This document shows, piece by piece, positions 7,391 through 15,896 of a DNA stretch of 39,255 nucleotides. Below the pieces are notes generated by a model that ran no database searches, had not been told where the DNA came from, and saw only the letters and a program-made list of their open reading frames with translations. The stretch lies in contig NZ_WHPN01000352.1 of the NCBI RefSeq assembly GCF_009735685.1, positions 1 to 39,255 of the forward strand, written 5' to 3'. Position 1 is the first letter of the stretch. Each line of letters starts with the position of its first letter. This DNA is from Streptomyces lycii. GTDB lineage: Bacteria; Actinomycetota; Actinomycetes; Streptomycetales; Streptomycetaceae. The translations under genes were made by a program, and so were the position numbers.

Positions 7391-8266
7391 TCAGCCGCGC
7401 TGGATGCCCGAGGTGTCCTGGAGGACACCCCGGCGGCCGTCCTGGGTCTGGGCGACCAGCGCCTGGCCGCGCTGCTCGACCGCCAGGTACCAGGTGCCGG
7501 GGGCCAGCTCCGCGACCGGGTTCGGCGAACCGTCCTCCGCGAACAGCGGCCGGGCCACCGGAACCGCGAACCAGAACGGGGCGAACTCGCCGCCCGGCGC
7601 ACCGGGCTGACCGCCCTGCGGGCCCGGAGCCGCCGTGGCACCGGCGGCCTGCGGCTGGCCCGGCTGGGCGCCGTACGGCTGCTGGCCGCCCGGCGCGGGC
7701 TGACCCTGCTGCGGGCCGCCCGGGTAGCCGTAGCCGGGCTGCTGCGCACCGGGGTAGCCGTAGCCCTGGCCCGGGCCGGCACCGTACGGCGACGGGGCGG
7801 GCGGCTTCGGGGCGCCCAGCAGCGGGGCCTTGAGAGCCGGCAGGGTCTGGCCGAGGACGGCACCCGCGGCCAGCGCCAGCGTCGCGAGGAACGCCAGGAT
7901 CGGGGCGAGCCCCAGGCTCACCTGCTCGGCGCTCCGCAGCGGTCCGTCGAACAGCACCCACAGGGCCGACCAGGCGGAGAACACGGCCAGCGCGGTGCCC
8001 CACTGGTCGAGGGACAGGCCGACGAGCTTCCGGCCCGCGGGCAGGAAGCGCGAGGCGACGACCAGCGCGGCCGCGATGATGCCGGCGAGGAAGACCGACG
8101 GCAGCACCGGGAAGAGTTCACTCTCCCACGCGCTGGGAATGTCGTCGGAGTTGCAGAACTCGCCTTCGCAGTCGACGGAATAGAAATCCAGGAACGAGGC
8201 GATGAACAGCAACACCGCTGCTCCGATCACCACGCCGTCGCCTCGAGTGAGGGAGCGGATGTTCAC
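7391..8266 (-). CDS. four-span membrane protein with Gly/Pro/Tyr linker
   Basis: This 291-residue protein starts at GTG 8266 behind a GAAGGA ribosome-binding site. Residues 1-125 hold four predicted membrane segments (GVVIGAAVLLFIASFLDF, VFLAGIIAAALVVA, GTALAVFSAWSALWVLF, ILAFLATLALAAGAVLG). The first outer loop contains a Cys pair (VDCEGEFCNSDD) that could form a disulfide. Residues 150-225 are a low-complexity GYGYPG/GQPQ linker like those found in actinomycete membrane proteins next to folded soluble domains. Residues 228-291 look like a small beta-rich domain (FWFAVPVARPLFAEDG, WYLAVEQRGQALVAQTQDGRRGVLQD). I do not know the function. The architecture suggests an envelope sensor or scaffold. 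Confidence 0.78.
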   Translation of the reverse strand: MNIRSLTRGDGVVIGAAVLLFIASFLDFYSVDCEGEFCNSDDIPSAWESELFPVLPSVFLAGIIAAALVVASRFLPAGRKLVGLSLDQWGTALAVFSAWSALWVLFDGPLRSAEQVSLGLAPILAFLATLALAAGAVLGQTLPALKAPLLGAPKPPAPSPYGAGPGQGYGYPGAQQPGYGYPGGPQQGQPAPGGQQPYGAQPGQPQAAGATAAPGPQGGQPGAPGGEFAPFWFAVPVARPLFAEDGSPNPVAELAPGTWYLAVEQRGQALVAQTQDGRRGVLQDTSGIQRG

Positions 8267-8532
8267 GTAAGGTCCTTCGTCTCAGTCTCGTGGGTGTCGT
8301 TGCTGCCGCCGTGACGCGGGTGGCACTGGCGCGGGGGTGGCCACCCATCGTACGGATGAATCTATCGCCCGGTGGCCCGGGGTGTTCGCCGGGTCACAGT
8401 GACACCGTTTTCCCCGCTTTGCCGATACGGGCTGATGCTTTCTCCCCCTTCCCCCGTCGTCCCCGTGGTCCTTGCCGGCCCCGTGCTGCCCGTGCTCCGG
8501 TTCCCCCGCTCCTCCCCGGTGCCGGGCCGTTC

Positions 8533-9480
8533 TCAGAAGTCCTTGCCGGCGGCCGCGCCCAGATGGAGCGCGATGCCGTCCGCGATGCCCCGGGCCGCGC
8601 TCTGCCGCCACTCGGCGCTGGTCAGCCGCTCGGCGTCCTGCGGGTCCCGCATGTTGCCGCACTCGACGAACACCTTGGGAACCTCGGACAGGTTGAGCCC
8701 GCCGAGGTCGGAGCGTACATCCAAGCCGGTGCCCCCGCCGATGTAATTGGAGGGCTCGCTGCCGGTCTCGCGCACGAACCGTCCCGCGATGCGCTCGCCC
8801 AGCTCGCGCGAGGGTCCGACGATCGCGCGGGTGTCCGCGCCGCCCTCCTTGACGGCTCCGGGGAGGATCACGTGGAAGCCGCGGTTCCCCGCTCCCGAAC
8901 CGTCCGCGTGGACGGACACGGCGGCGTCCGCGTCCGCCTTGTTGCCGATCGCCGCCCGCTCGTCCACACAGGGCCCGTACGGCCGGTCGTCGTCGTGCGT
9001 CAGCCGCACCTCGGCGCCCTGCTTCTCCAGGATCGTCCGGATGCGGCGGGCGACGTCGAGGGTGAACTCCGCTTCCGCGTAACCGTCGTTCGTCGCCGTA
9101 CCGGTGGTGTCACAGGCCTTGCTGTTCGTACCGATGTCCACGGACGCGTTGATCTCGCGCGGGTGGTCGCGGTTGCCCGGGTTGTGGCCCGGGTCGACGA
9201 CGACCACCTTCCCGGCCAGCGGCTTCCCGGCGTCCGGCTCGCCGCTCGGCGGGGCGGAGCCCGGCGGCCGCCCGTCCGCCCCGTCCGCGGGACCGCCCGG
9301 CTCCGCGGTGCCGCGGCTCCCGGCCGACGACGGGCCGCCGTCACCGCCCCGGGCGCCGTCCCCGCCCAGGGACTGCCACACGAGCCCGCCCACGACGCAG
9401 GCCGGGACCAGCACGGTGCAGGTGACGGCGACGGCGCCGCGGAGGCGGCGGGGGGACGAGGGGCTGCTGCCGTTGGACAC
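8533..9480 (-). CDS. N-acetylmuramoyl-L-alanine amidase (Amidase_3)
   Basis: This is a predicted exported zinc amidase of 315 residues that cleaves the bond between N-acetylmuramic acid and L-alanine in peptidoglycan. A signal-anchor lies at residues 16-36 (AVAVTCTVLVPACVVGGLVW), followed by a disordered Gly/Pro/Ser linker to about 88. The catalytic domain shows the zinc ligands His99 (VVVVDPGHN), Glu136 (GYAEAEFTLDVA) and His191 (AVSVHADG), and the catalytic Glu273 (KVFVECGN). All key residues are present, so it should be active. It has no separate cell-wall-binding domain. The neighbouring genes do not suggest a specific division or sporulation partner. The gene stands alone, with 265 bp of unremarkable sequence between its stop and the next gene on the same strand. 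Confidence 0.92.
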   Translation of the reverse strand: MSNGSSPSSPRRLRGAVAVTCTVLVPACVVGGLVWQSLGGDGARGGDGGPSSAGSRGTAEPGGPADGADGRPPGSAPPSGEPDAGKPLAGKVVVVDPGHNPGNRDHPREINASVDIGTNSKACDTTGTATNDGYAEAEFTLDVARRIRTILEKQGAEVRLTHDDDRPYGPCVDERAAIGNKADADAAVSVHADGSGAGNRGFHVILPGAVKEGGADTRAIVGPSRELGERIAGRFVRETGSEPSNYIGGGTGLDVRSDLGGLNLSEVPKVFVECGNMRDPQDAERLTSAEWRQSAARGIADGIALHLGAAAGKDF

Positions 9481-9490
9481 GCCCGCGATG

Positions 9491-10339
9491 CTATCCGTGC
9501 CGTCCCGCGCCGGCCGCCGCCCCCTGCGCGCCTGCTGCCGTCCTCTCGGTGCCTGCTGCCGTCCCCTCGGTGCCGGTCGCCGCCTCCTGCGCGCCTGTCG
9601 CTGTCCCCTCCGTGCCGGCCGCTGTCCCCTGCGCGCCTGCCGCCGCCCTCTCCGTGCCGGTCGCCGTCCTCTCCTCGGCGGTCGCCCGCCGCAGCACCCG
9701 CAGCGAGCGGGTGGCCGAGATCTCGGTGAACCCGCCCGAGTCCAGGGCCCGTCGGTAGATCCGGTACGGTGCCCGGCCGCCGTCCGCCGGATCGGGGAAC
9801 ACGTCGTGGATGACGAGGAGCCCGCCGGGCGCCAGATGCGGCGTCCAGCCCTCGTAGTCGGCGTTCGCGTGCTCGTCGGTGTGGCCGCCGTCGACGAACA
9901 CCAGGCCCAGCGGCCGCCCCCACAGCGCCGCCACCCGCGGCGAGCGGCCGACGACCGCGACGACGTGCTCCTCCAGCCCGGCCGCGAACAGGGTGCGGCG
10001 GAAGGCGGGCAGCGTGTCCATCCGACCGGTCTCCGGGTCGACGGTCTCCGGGTCGTGGTACTCCCACCCGGGCTGCTGCTCCTCCGACCCGCGGTGGTGG
10101 TCGACGGTGACGGCGACGGTTCCCGCGTCCCGGGCCGCGGCGGCCAGCAGCACGGTCGACCGGCCGCAGTAGGTGCCGACCTCCAGCAGCGGCAGCCCGA
10201 GCGCGGCGGCCCCGACCGCGGCGGCGTACAGGGCGAGCCCCTCGTCGGCGGGCATGAAGCCCTTGGCCGCCTCGAACGCGGCCAGGACGTCCTCGTCCGG
10301 CCGGGCCTGGAGATGCGACTGCGTACCCTGCGTACCCAT
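9491..10339 (-). CDS. CmcI-like class I SAM-dependent methyltransferase with repeat tail
   Basis: This 282-residue protein has a SAM-binding core of the CmcI/macrocin O-methyltransferase-like type: PLLEVGTYCGRSTVLLAAAARDAG (motif I), AVTVDHHRG, then LGLVFVDGGHTDEHANADYEGWTPHLAPGGLLVIHDVF, where the DGGH and HDVF acids are typical divalent-metal or catalytic positions. The ATG at 10339 is preceded by GAGGAAAC. Residues 224-279 are eight heptad copies of a pattern such as GTAAGTE, encoded by a 21-bp tandem repeat. The tail looks like a recent in-frame expansion and is unlikely to be catalytic. The gene is divergent from the MFS exporter, so a shared regulatory gap of about 140-170 bp is likely. 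The substrate is unknown. Confidence 0.85.
   Translation of the reverse strand: MGTQGTQSHLQARPDEDVLAAFEAAKGFMPADEGLALYAAAVGAAALGLPLLEVGTYCGRSTVLLAAAARDAGTVAVTVDHHRGSEEQQPGWEYHDPETVDPETGRMDTLPAFRRTLFAAGLEEHVVAVVGRSPRVAALWGRPLGLVFVDGGHTDEHANADYEGWTPHLAPGGLLVIHDVFPDPADGGRAPYRIYRRALDSGGFTEISATRSLRVLRRATAEERTATGTERAAAGAQGTAAGTEGTATGAQEAATGTEGTAAGTERTAAGAQGAAAGAGRHG
9503..9670 (-). repeat. 21-bp in-frame tandem repeat, eight copies
   Basis: Eight degenerate 21-bp units encode heptads of the form (G/R/E)(T/A)A(A/T)G(T/A)(E/Q) at the 3' end of the methyltransferase gene. A unit length divisible by three keeps the frame. Confidence 0.85.
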
Positions 10340-10510
10340 CGGTTTCCTCTGTTCGTGCCGCGCTGTGCCCGCCCATGCTGCCGGACCGGCTCGGCGGCGG
10401 GGCGCCCGGGGCGGTGGCCGAGGGGCCGGTCCGGTACTCCCGGACGAGGACCACCGGACCAATCGGGCTCATTCGTAATGGGGATGCAGCGTGACGGTCA
10501 TGACGAGAGC

Positions 10511-12010
10511 ATGGCGGGCATGGAGAAGCCCACCCCCGTGCCAGGACAGGCCGCCGAGACCGGCCGGCGGGAACCCGCCGTGTGGGCCGCCCTGGTGGCC
10601 GCCTGCGCCGGTCAGTTCCTGGTCGTCCTCGACGTCTCCGTCGTCAACGTCGCGCTGCCGTCCGTCCGCAGAAGCCTCGGGCTCGACGAGAGCGGACTCC
10701 AGTGGGTGGCCAACGCCTACACCATCACCTTCGCCGGGTTCATGCTGCTCGGCGGGCGGGCCGCGGATCTCTTCGGGCGCAAGCAGGTCTTCCTCACCGG
10801 GCTCGGGCTGTTCACCGCCGCCAGCCTCGCGGGCGGCCTCGCCCAGGAGCCGTGGCAGCTGATCGCGGCCCGGGTGGTGCAGGGCGTCGGAGCGGCCGTG
10901 CTCGCCCCGTCGACGCTCACCATCCTCACCACCTCCTTCCCCGAGGGCCCGGCCCGGGTGCGGGCCATCGGGCTGTGGACGGCCGTCGGAACCGGCGGCG
11001 GCGCGGCGGGCGGCCTCGTCGGCGGGCTGCTCACCGACGCGCTCGGCTGGCGCTGGGTGCTGCTCATCAACGTTCCGGTGGGCGCGCTGGTCCTGGCCGG
11101 CACCGCGCTCTGGCTCACCGAGCGCCGGGAACGGGCCGTCCCGCGGCGGCTGGACCTGCCGGGCGCCGTGCTGGTGACGGCGAGCGTCGGCGCCGTGGCG
11201 TACGGGATCGCGCAGACCGAGGCGCACGGCTGGACGGACTCGGCCTCGCTGCTGCCGCTGCTGGGCGGACTGGCCGGAATCGCCGCGTTCACCGCCGTCG
11301 AGGCGCGGTCGGCGGAACCGCTGATGCCGCTCCGGCTCTTCCGGGTCCGCTCGGTGTGGACGGCGAACACGGTCTTCTTCGTCTGCGGCACCGGCTTCTT
11401 CGCGATGTGGTACTTCATGTCGCTCTATCTGCAGAACGTCCTCGGGTTCAGCCCCGTCGAGGCCGGCTGCGCCTTCCTGCCGCACACCCTCTCCATCATC
11501 ATCGGCTCCCAGCTGGCGCCCCGGCTGATGAACCGGATCGAGCCGCGCACGCTCATCGCCGTCGGCGGGCTGCTGGCGGTGGCGGGCTTCGGCTGGCAGA
11601 GCACCATGGGGGCCGACGGCACCTTCCTCCGCACGGTGCTGGGGCCCGCCGTGCTGATGTCCTTCGGCGCGGGCCTGCTGATGACCCCGCTCGCCTCCGT
11701 GGCCACCTCGGGGGTCGCCGCCGGGGAGATGGGCGCGGTGTCGGGCCTGGTGAACACCGCGCGGACGGTCGGCGGCGCGCTCGGACTGTCGATCCTGGCG
11801 ACCGCCGCGGCCGACCGGATCGCCTCCGCCGCCGCGTCCGGCGCAGCGGGCCCCGAGGCACTGGCCGACGGTTACGCCTACGCCTTCCGGGTCGCCGCCT
11901 GCTTCCTGCTGGCCGGCACGCTGCTGGTCGCGCTGCTGCCGAGGGCCGGGACGGCGTCGCGGCCGGGCGGGAAACCGGCGGAAGCGGCACGCCGGGTCGT
12001 GTCGACGTGA
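10511..12010 (+). CDS. DHA2-family MFS drug exporter (EmrB/QacA-like)
   Basis: This is a predicted 14-span proton-coupled exporter of about 500 residues. Hallmarks are AACAGQFLVVLDVSVVNVALPS in TM1 (the D-x-S/T-V-V-N-V-A-L-P signature of DHA2 transporters), the motif A-like GGRAADLFGRKQVF after TM2, RVVQGVGAAVLAPSTLTIL in TM4 and GGGAAGGLVGGLLTDALGWRWVLLINVPVG (motif C) in TM5. The start is ambiguous. ATG codons at 10478, 10484, 10511 and 10520 are all in frame, and none has a strong ribosome-binding site. I used 10511 because GAGAG lies near it and the conserved region begins soon after. The gene is divergent from the CmcI-like methyltransferase. No adjacent TetR or MarR regulator controls it, so the substrate cannot be inferred. 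Confidence 0.9.
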   Translation: MAGMEKPTPVPGQAAETGRREPAVWAALVAACAGQFLVVLDVSVVNVALPSVRRSLGLDESGLQWVANAYTITFAGFMLLGGRAADLFGRKQVFLTGLGLFTAASLAGGLAQEPWQLIAARVVQGVGAAVLAPSTLTILTTSFPEGPARVRAIGLWTAVGTGGGAAGGLVGGLLTDALGWRWVLLINVPVGALVLAGTALWLTERRERAVPRRLDLPGAVLVTASVGAVAYGIAQTEAHGWTDSASLLPLLGGLAGIAAFTAVEARSAEPLMPLRLFRVRSVWTANTVFFVCGTGFFAMWYFMSLYLQNVLGFSPVEAGCAFLPHTLSIIIGSQLAPRLMNRIEPRTLIAVGGLLAVAGFGWQSTMGADGTFLRTVLGPAVLMSFGAGLLMTPLASVATSGVAAGEMGAVSGLVNTARTVGGALGLSILATAAADRIASAAASGAAGPEALADGYAYAFRVAACFLLAGTLLVALLPRAGTASRPGGKPAEAARRVVST

Positions 12011-12060
12011 GCGTCCGCTCGTAGAGTTGGGCCCCGTGGAGGCACCCGGCCGCCCGGACC

Positions 12061-12340
12061 GGCGAGACGAACGGACCGGCGAGACGACGGACCGGCGAGA
12101 CGAACGGACCGCGCCGGACCGCAGGACAAGAACGCGCGACCGGACCGCGCGACCGGACCGCCCGTGACCGCCCCGGTCCGGACGGCCCGCACCGGACGGC
12201 CCGCACCGGACGGCCCGGACCGGACGAGCCCGCCTCGAGCAGCCCGCCCCGGGCGGCCGGACCGAACAGCCCGGACCGAACAGCCCGGACCGAACAGCCC
12301 GGACCGAACAGCCGGACCCGGACAGCCGGACCCGGACAAC
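12061..12340. repeat. intergenic 16-17-bp and 14-bp tandem repeats, no gene seen
   Basis: The 446-bp gap before the SDR gene contains three copies of a 16-17-bp unit (GGCGAGACGA..., at 12061, 12078 and 12094) and four copies of a 14-bp unit (GGACCGAACAGCCC, at 12259, 12273, 12287 and 12301). Looser GGACGGCCCGCACC repeats lie between them. I find no convincing coding region. Confidence 0.8.
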
Positions 12341-12456
12341 CCGTACCGGACACCGGGAGCACCGGGCCGCGGGCCGGTCACACCAGGGACCGGGCGCACC
12401 GGGGACCGGGTTCACCCACGACCGGGTGACCAGGAACAGAGGACAAGGAACACCGC

Positions 12457-13299
12457 ATGCCCACCGACCCGTCCCGCCACTCGGCCGGCCCGTCCGGCAC
12501 CGCCGCCCCGGTCCCCGAACCGGCCGCCGTGCCACCGTTTCCGGCCCGCGGCCGCCGGGTCCTGGTCAGCGGCGCCTCGCGCGGGCTCGGCCGGGCCGTG
12601 GCGCTGGCCTTCGCCGCGAACGGGGACCGGGTCGCCGTGCACTACGGGACGCGGCGCGCGGAAGCCGAGAAGACGCTCGCCGGGCTGGACGGTGACGGGC
12701 ACGTCCTGCTCGGCGCGGACCTGGCCGACCCGGAGGGCGCGGCCGGACTGGCGGACGCGGCGGGGGAGGCGCTCGGCGGCATCGACGTCCTGGTGAACAA
12801 CGCCGCCGTCAATCTGCCGCATCCGCCCGAGAGCACCGCGTTCCCGGACTGGGTGGACGCCTGGCGGCGTCATGTGGACGTCAATCTGCTGGCGACCGCG
12901 CATCTGAGCCACCGTGCCGCGCACCGCATGATCGAGCAGGGCACGGGCGGCCGGATCGTCAACGTCGGCTCCCGGGGCGCGTTCCGCGGCGAGCCCGGGC
13001 ATCCGGCGTACGGGGCGACGAAGGCCGCGGTGCACGCGCTCGGCCAGTCCCTCGCCGTCGCCCTCGCGCCGTACGACATCGCGGTCGCCTCGGTGGCGCC
13101 CGGGTTCATCGAGACCGACCGGGTCGCGCACCGGCTGACCGGCCCGGAGGGTGAGGCGATCCGCGCGCAGAGCCCGTTCGGCCGGGTCGCGGAACCGGCC
13201 GAGATCGCGGCGGCCGTGCGCTGGCTCGCGTCGCCGGAGGCCCGGTGGAGTTCCGGCACGGTGATGGACCTCAACGGGGCCTCGTACCTGCGCACTTGA
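12457..13299 (+). CDS. short-chain dehydrogenase/reductase (FabG-like)
   Basis: This is a classical SDR of 280 residues that carries out NAD(P)-dependent oxidoreduction of a carbonyl or alcohol. The cofactor loop is VSGASRGLGRA (residues 38-48), the structural motif is LVNNAAVN (112-119), and the catalytic Ser172, Tyr185 and Lys189 lie in VGSRGAFRG and YGATK. The APGFIETD loop after the active site is typical of FabG-type reductases. The first 28 residues are Pro/Ala-rich and are not part of the fold, so a later start is conceivable. The ATG at 12457 follows GGACAAGGAACACC, an acceptable ribosome-binding site. It stands alone and is followed by a strong terminator. The substrate is unknown. 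Confidence 0.9.
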   Translation: MPTDPSRHSAGPSGTAAPVPEPAAVPPFPARGRRVLVSGASRGLGRAVALAFAANGDRVAVHYGTRRAEAEKTLAGLDGDGHVLLGADLADPEGAAGLADAAGEALGGIDVLVNNAAVNLPHPPESTAFPDWVDAWRRHVDVNLLATAHLSHRAAHRMIEQGTGGRIVNVGSRGAFRGEPGHPAYGATKAAVHALGQSLAVALAPYDIAVASVAPGFIETDRVAHRLTGPEGEAIRAQSPFGRVAEPAEIAAAVRWLASPEARWSSGTVMDLNGASYLRT

Positions 13300-13387
13300 C
13301 GGCCGGCCGGGCGATACGGCGCCGGGTCCCCGCGGGCGTGCGGGCGTGCAGGCGTGCGAGTAAAGCCATCACGGCCGACGTCGAGGA

Positions 13388-13470
13388 GTGGCTGAACCTG
13401 CGGGCGTACGGACCTGCGGGCGTTTCGGACCTGCGGGCGTACGGGCCTGCGGGCCTGCGGGCCTGCGGGG
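13388..13470. repeat. CCTGCGGG-based intergenic repeats
   Basis: Repeats of the type CCTGCGGGCGTACGGA with a period near 16 bp pass into a short CCTGCGGG array. The surrounding 13300-13545 gap shows no gene. It is one of many distinct repeat families in this window. Confidence 0.65.
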
Positions 13471-13545
13471 AGAGAGTCTGCCGGGAGAGGCCCTTGGGAC
13501 GGGGGCGTACGCCCGGGCGGAGATCGCACGGCGGATCTGGCGCGG

Positions 13546-13593
13546 ACACGGCTGTGGCCGCCCGGACCGGAGTCCGGACGGCCACAGCCGTGT
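13546..13593. terminator. long hairpin terminator, probably bidirectional
   Basis: A perfect 15-bp stem (ACACGGCTGTGGCCG with its complement) encloses a second small stem (CGGAC-N4-GTCCG). T-rich sequence (CGTTTCTTC) follows on the plus strand. It lies between the convergent SDR and 49-residue peptide genes and is the clearest intrinsic terminator in the window. Confidence 0.85.
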
Positions 13594-13624
13594 CGTTTCT
13601 TCAGTTCTTCCGGCCGGCCGGGAA

Positions 13625-13774
13625 CTACGCCGGTCGCCGGTGCTTGCCCCGCGTCGCCTTCCGCTGCGCGTCCTCGGACGCGGCCGGACCCCGGTGCTTG
13701 CCCCGGCCTGCGGCGGACTGCGCGGAATCCTCCCGCGGGCGCGCCTCGGTCGTGTCGGTTCGGGCTTCGGACAT
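13625..13774 (-). CDS. 49-residue basic/acidic small protein with RGKHR motifs
   Basis: This small gene starts at ATG 13774, with GGAG placed 7 nt upstream. It encodes 49 residues: an acidic, polar N half (MSEARTDTTEARPREDS) and a basic C half with two copies of RGKHR (GRGKHRGP and TRGKHRRPA). No hydrophobic segment or cysteine is present, so a cytoplasmic, possibly nucleic-acid-binding, disordered peptide is likely. The strong ribosome-binding site, the flanking terminator and 160 bp of upstream space support a real gene. I recall similar short proteins in streptomycetes without assigned function. What it does is unknown. Confidence 0.65.
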   Translation of the reverse strand: MSEARTDTTEARPREDSAQSAAGRGKHRGPAASEDAQRKATRGKHRRPA

Positions 13775-13937
13775 GTGGGAACTCCACCCCGTTGAATCGC
13801 CGTGTGCTGTGCGCCGGGGCCCGCGTCCACGACAGCGGCGGAAAGGCCACACCCGTCCCCGTGTCACCGACGGTGCACCGGTCGTGCGGCACGCGCCGGC
13901 CCCCGGGAGGAGTCTAACGGGAACGATCATCGGAATG

Positions 13938-15698
13938 TCACCCGGCTCGGCCGGTGGTGGCCAATGGTTTCTGCTGGAGCGGGACCGGGCGCAGCGGCAG
14001 CGTTCGTTCCGATTCCAGCAGCCCCCGGCCGGTACCGTCCGGCCCGCTTCCGGTGTCCGCGACGACCCCCGGGCCGGCCGGGTCCGTCTCCGCGCCGGTC
14101 CAGGGTCCCGCGGCCTCCGCACCGAATCGGAGATCCTCGGCCTCCGCACCGATTCGGGGACCCTCGGCCTCCGCACCGGCCCCTGCGCCCGTGGACTCCG
14201 CGCCGGTTCCCGCTCCTGTGCTGTACGCACCCGTCACCGCGCCGGTCCCCGCGCCCGTCGTCTCCGCACCCGTCACCGGGCCGATTCCCGGGTCCGCGGC
14301 CTCCACACCGTTCTCCGGGCCGGCCGTCCCGGTGCCCGTCTCCGCACCCGTCTCCGTAACGGTCTCCGGGCCCGCCGTCCCGGTAAGCGTCTCCGTGCCC
14401 GTCCCGTCCCCGGCGGTCTCCGTCCCGCCGTCGTGCGGAGCCCGCTCCGGCGCCGGGTCCCGTGCCGGGCCGCGCCACGTCTGCCCTGCCGCCTGCCTTT
14501 CCGGCGCTCCGCTCCTCGCGGTCTCCCGTTCCGGCGGCCGTGCCGGTACGACGCTCCGGGCCAGCCCGCACCGCTCGTCCGCGGTGGCGTACGGCAGCCG
14601 CAGTTCGCCCTCCGCCGTCCACACCCCCGTCCCCGCGAGCCAGCCCTCCGGGACGGCCAGCTGCCGCAACCGGCCCTCGGACGGCCGCCACACCGCCACC
14701 CCGGTCCCGTCCGGCCCGTCCGTCCGCAGCGCGACCCCGCAGCTCTCCGGGAGCAGTGTCTGGCCGGGCTGGGCCGCGAACGGCGTATAGGCGACGCCGC
14801 CCGGCGGTCCGTCCAGCAGCGAGTCGGGGAAGCGCACCGGGCGGGTGCTCCCGAGCACGCCCCACCCCAGCCGGTCCCGGCCGGGGGCGTCGGAGCGCAG
14901 GAGCAGCAGCCCGCTGTCCGGGTCGGCCAGCAGCAGCCGGTCGTCGCTGTCCTCGGCGAGTTGGAGCAGCGGACTGGTCTCGCCGGCCCGTCCCAGGTCG
15001 ACGGCGATGGTCTTCGTCCGGCCGGAGGAGTCCGTACGGTCCAGGGCCAGCAGCCGGCCGGCCCGGTCCAGCCAGGCGCCGCCCGAGCAGGGGCCGGGGA
15101 TGTCGGTGATGCGCTCCGGCCCGAAGGAGCCGCCGTGCACCCGCCACAGGGCGGTGGACTCCCCGGCCGGTGCGAGCGCGTAGACCGCGGAGCCGTCGGG
15201 GGACGGCGGCAGCAGACGCAGCCGCTCGCACTCGACGCCGCCGACGGGGAGTTCCCCGGTGGCGGGCCCGGTCGGGTAGAGCAGGGCGAACACGTGCCGT
15301 TCCCCGGAGCGGCGGTGGATCAGCACCCGTCCGTCGGCGAGCGGCAGCACCTCGCTGTCCGGCTCCTCCGGGCGCACGCCGGGCAGCAGCACCGCGTACG
15401 GCTCCGGGCCTCCCAGGGTCCAGCGCTCGGTGAGCAGTCCGCCGCCGGGGTCCGGCAGCAGCCGGGCTGCGTACGAACCGTCGGCCGCGATCGTCAGCGC
15501 GGGGCCCGGCACGCGGCCCGCGCCGGGCGCCCCGCCGGCCGGGGGCGCGGCGCCGGCGCCGTCGGGGCTCTCGAGTTCGTCGGGGCCGTCGGGGCCGTCG
15601 GGGCTGTCGGCGCTGCCGGGCCCGGCGGAACCGGGCGGGGGAGCGCCGGCGGTCGCCGTGCTGTCGCAGGCGGCGGTCTCCGGGGCACAGGCCGTCAT
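13938..15698 (-). CDS. probable beta-propeller protein with low-complexity tail
   Basis: This 586-residue protein starts at ATG 15698 behind a near-consensus GGAGGTGA ribosome-binding site. Residues 1-60 are Ala/Gly/Asp-Pro-Gly-rich with SPDGPDGPDELESPDG repeats. Residues 65-400 show the repeated short-strand pattern of a beta-propeller (SEVLPLADGRVLIHRRSGERHVFALLYP, LRLLPPSPDGSAVYALAPAG, LWRVHGGSFGPERITDIPGP, LLLADPDSGLLLLRSD). Residues 400-586 are a Thr/Gly/Ala/Glu repeat tail (TGAGTGA, TETGAETGTGTAGPE). There is no signal peptide or membrane segment, so it is presumably cytoplasmic. It may bind protein or small ligands. Nothing in the sequence identifies the substrate, and the tail looks expanded relative to a structured protein. 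Confidence 0.75.
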   Translation of the reverse strand: MTACAPETAACDSTATAGAPPPGSAGPGSADSPDGPDGPDELESPDGAGAAPPAGGAPGAGRVPGPALTIAADGSYAARLLPDPGGGLLTERWTLGGPEPYAVLLPGVRPEEPDSEVLPLADGRVLIHRRSGERHVFALLYPTGPATGELPVGGVECERLRLLPPSPDGSAVYALAPAGESTALWRVHGGSFGPERITDIPGPCSGGAWLDRAGRLLALDRTDSSGRTKTIAVDLGRAGETSPLLQLAEDSDDRLLLADPDSGLLLLRSDAPGRDRLGWGVLGSTRPVRFPDSLLDGPPGGVAYTPFAAQPGQTLLPESCGVALRTDGPDGTGVAVWRPSEGRLRQLAVPEGWLAGTGVWTAEGELRLPYATADERCGLARSVVPARPPERETARSGAPERQAAGQTWRGPARDPAPERAPHDGGTETAGDGTGTETLTGTAGPETVTETGAETGTGTAGPENGVEAADPGIGPVTGAETTGAGTGAVTGAYSTGAGTGAESTGAGAGAEAEGPRIGAEAEDLRFGAEAAGPWTGAETDPAGPGVVADTGSGPDGTGRGLLESERTLPLRPVPLQQKPLATTGRAG

Positions 15699-15883
15699 AA
15701 TGCGGTCACCTCCGGCAGACGAACCTAGGTATCGCACTCCCGGCCGATCAATGAGAGCGGGGGCGCTTCACGCATACGGGTGGATGTCGTTCGAATCGTC
15801 GTGAACGGGCGGGGCGATTGTGCTCCGCGCGTAACGCACGCCGGGGCGCCGGACGGGGCGGGCCCCCCGCCCGGCGTGCGGGG

Positions 15884-15889
15884 TAGCCT
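15884..15889 (+). promoter_or_regulatory. -10 box for the Nif3 operon (leaderless)
   Basis: TAGCCT lies 7 nt upstream of the GTG at 15897, with only pyrimidines between. This fits a leaderless transcript for the three-gene operon that follows. Confidence 0.5.
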
Positions 15890-15896
15890 TTCCCCC

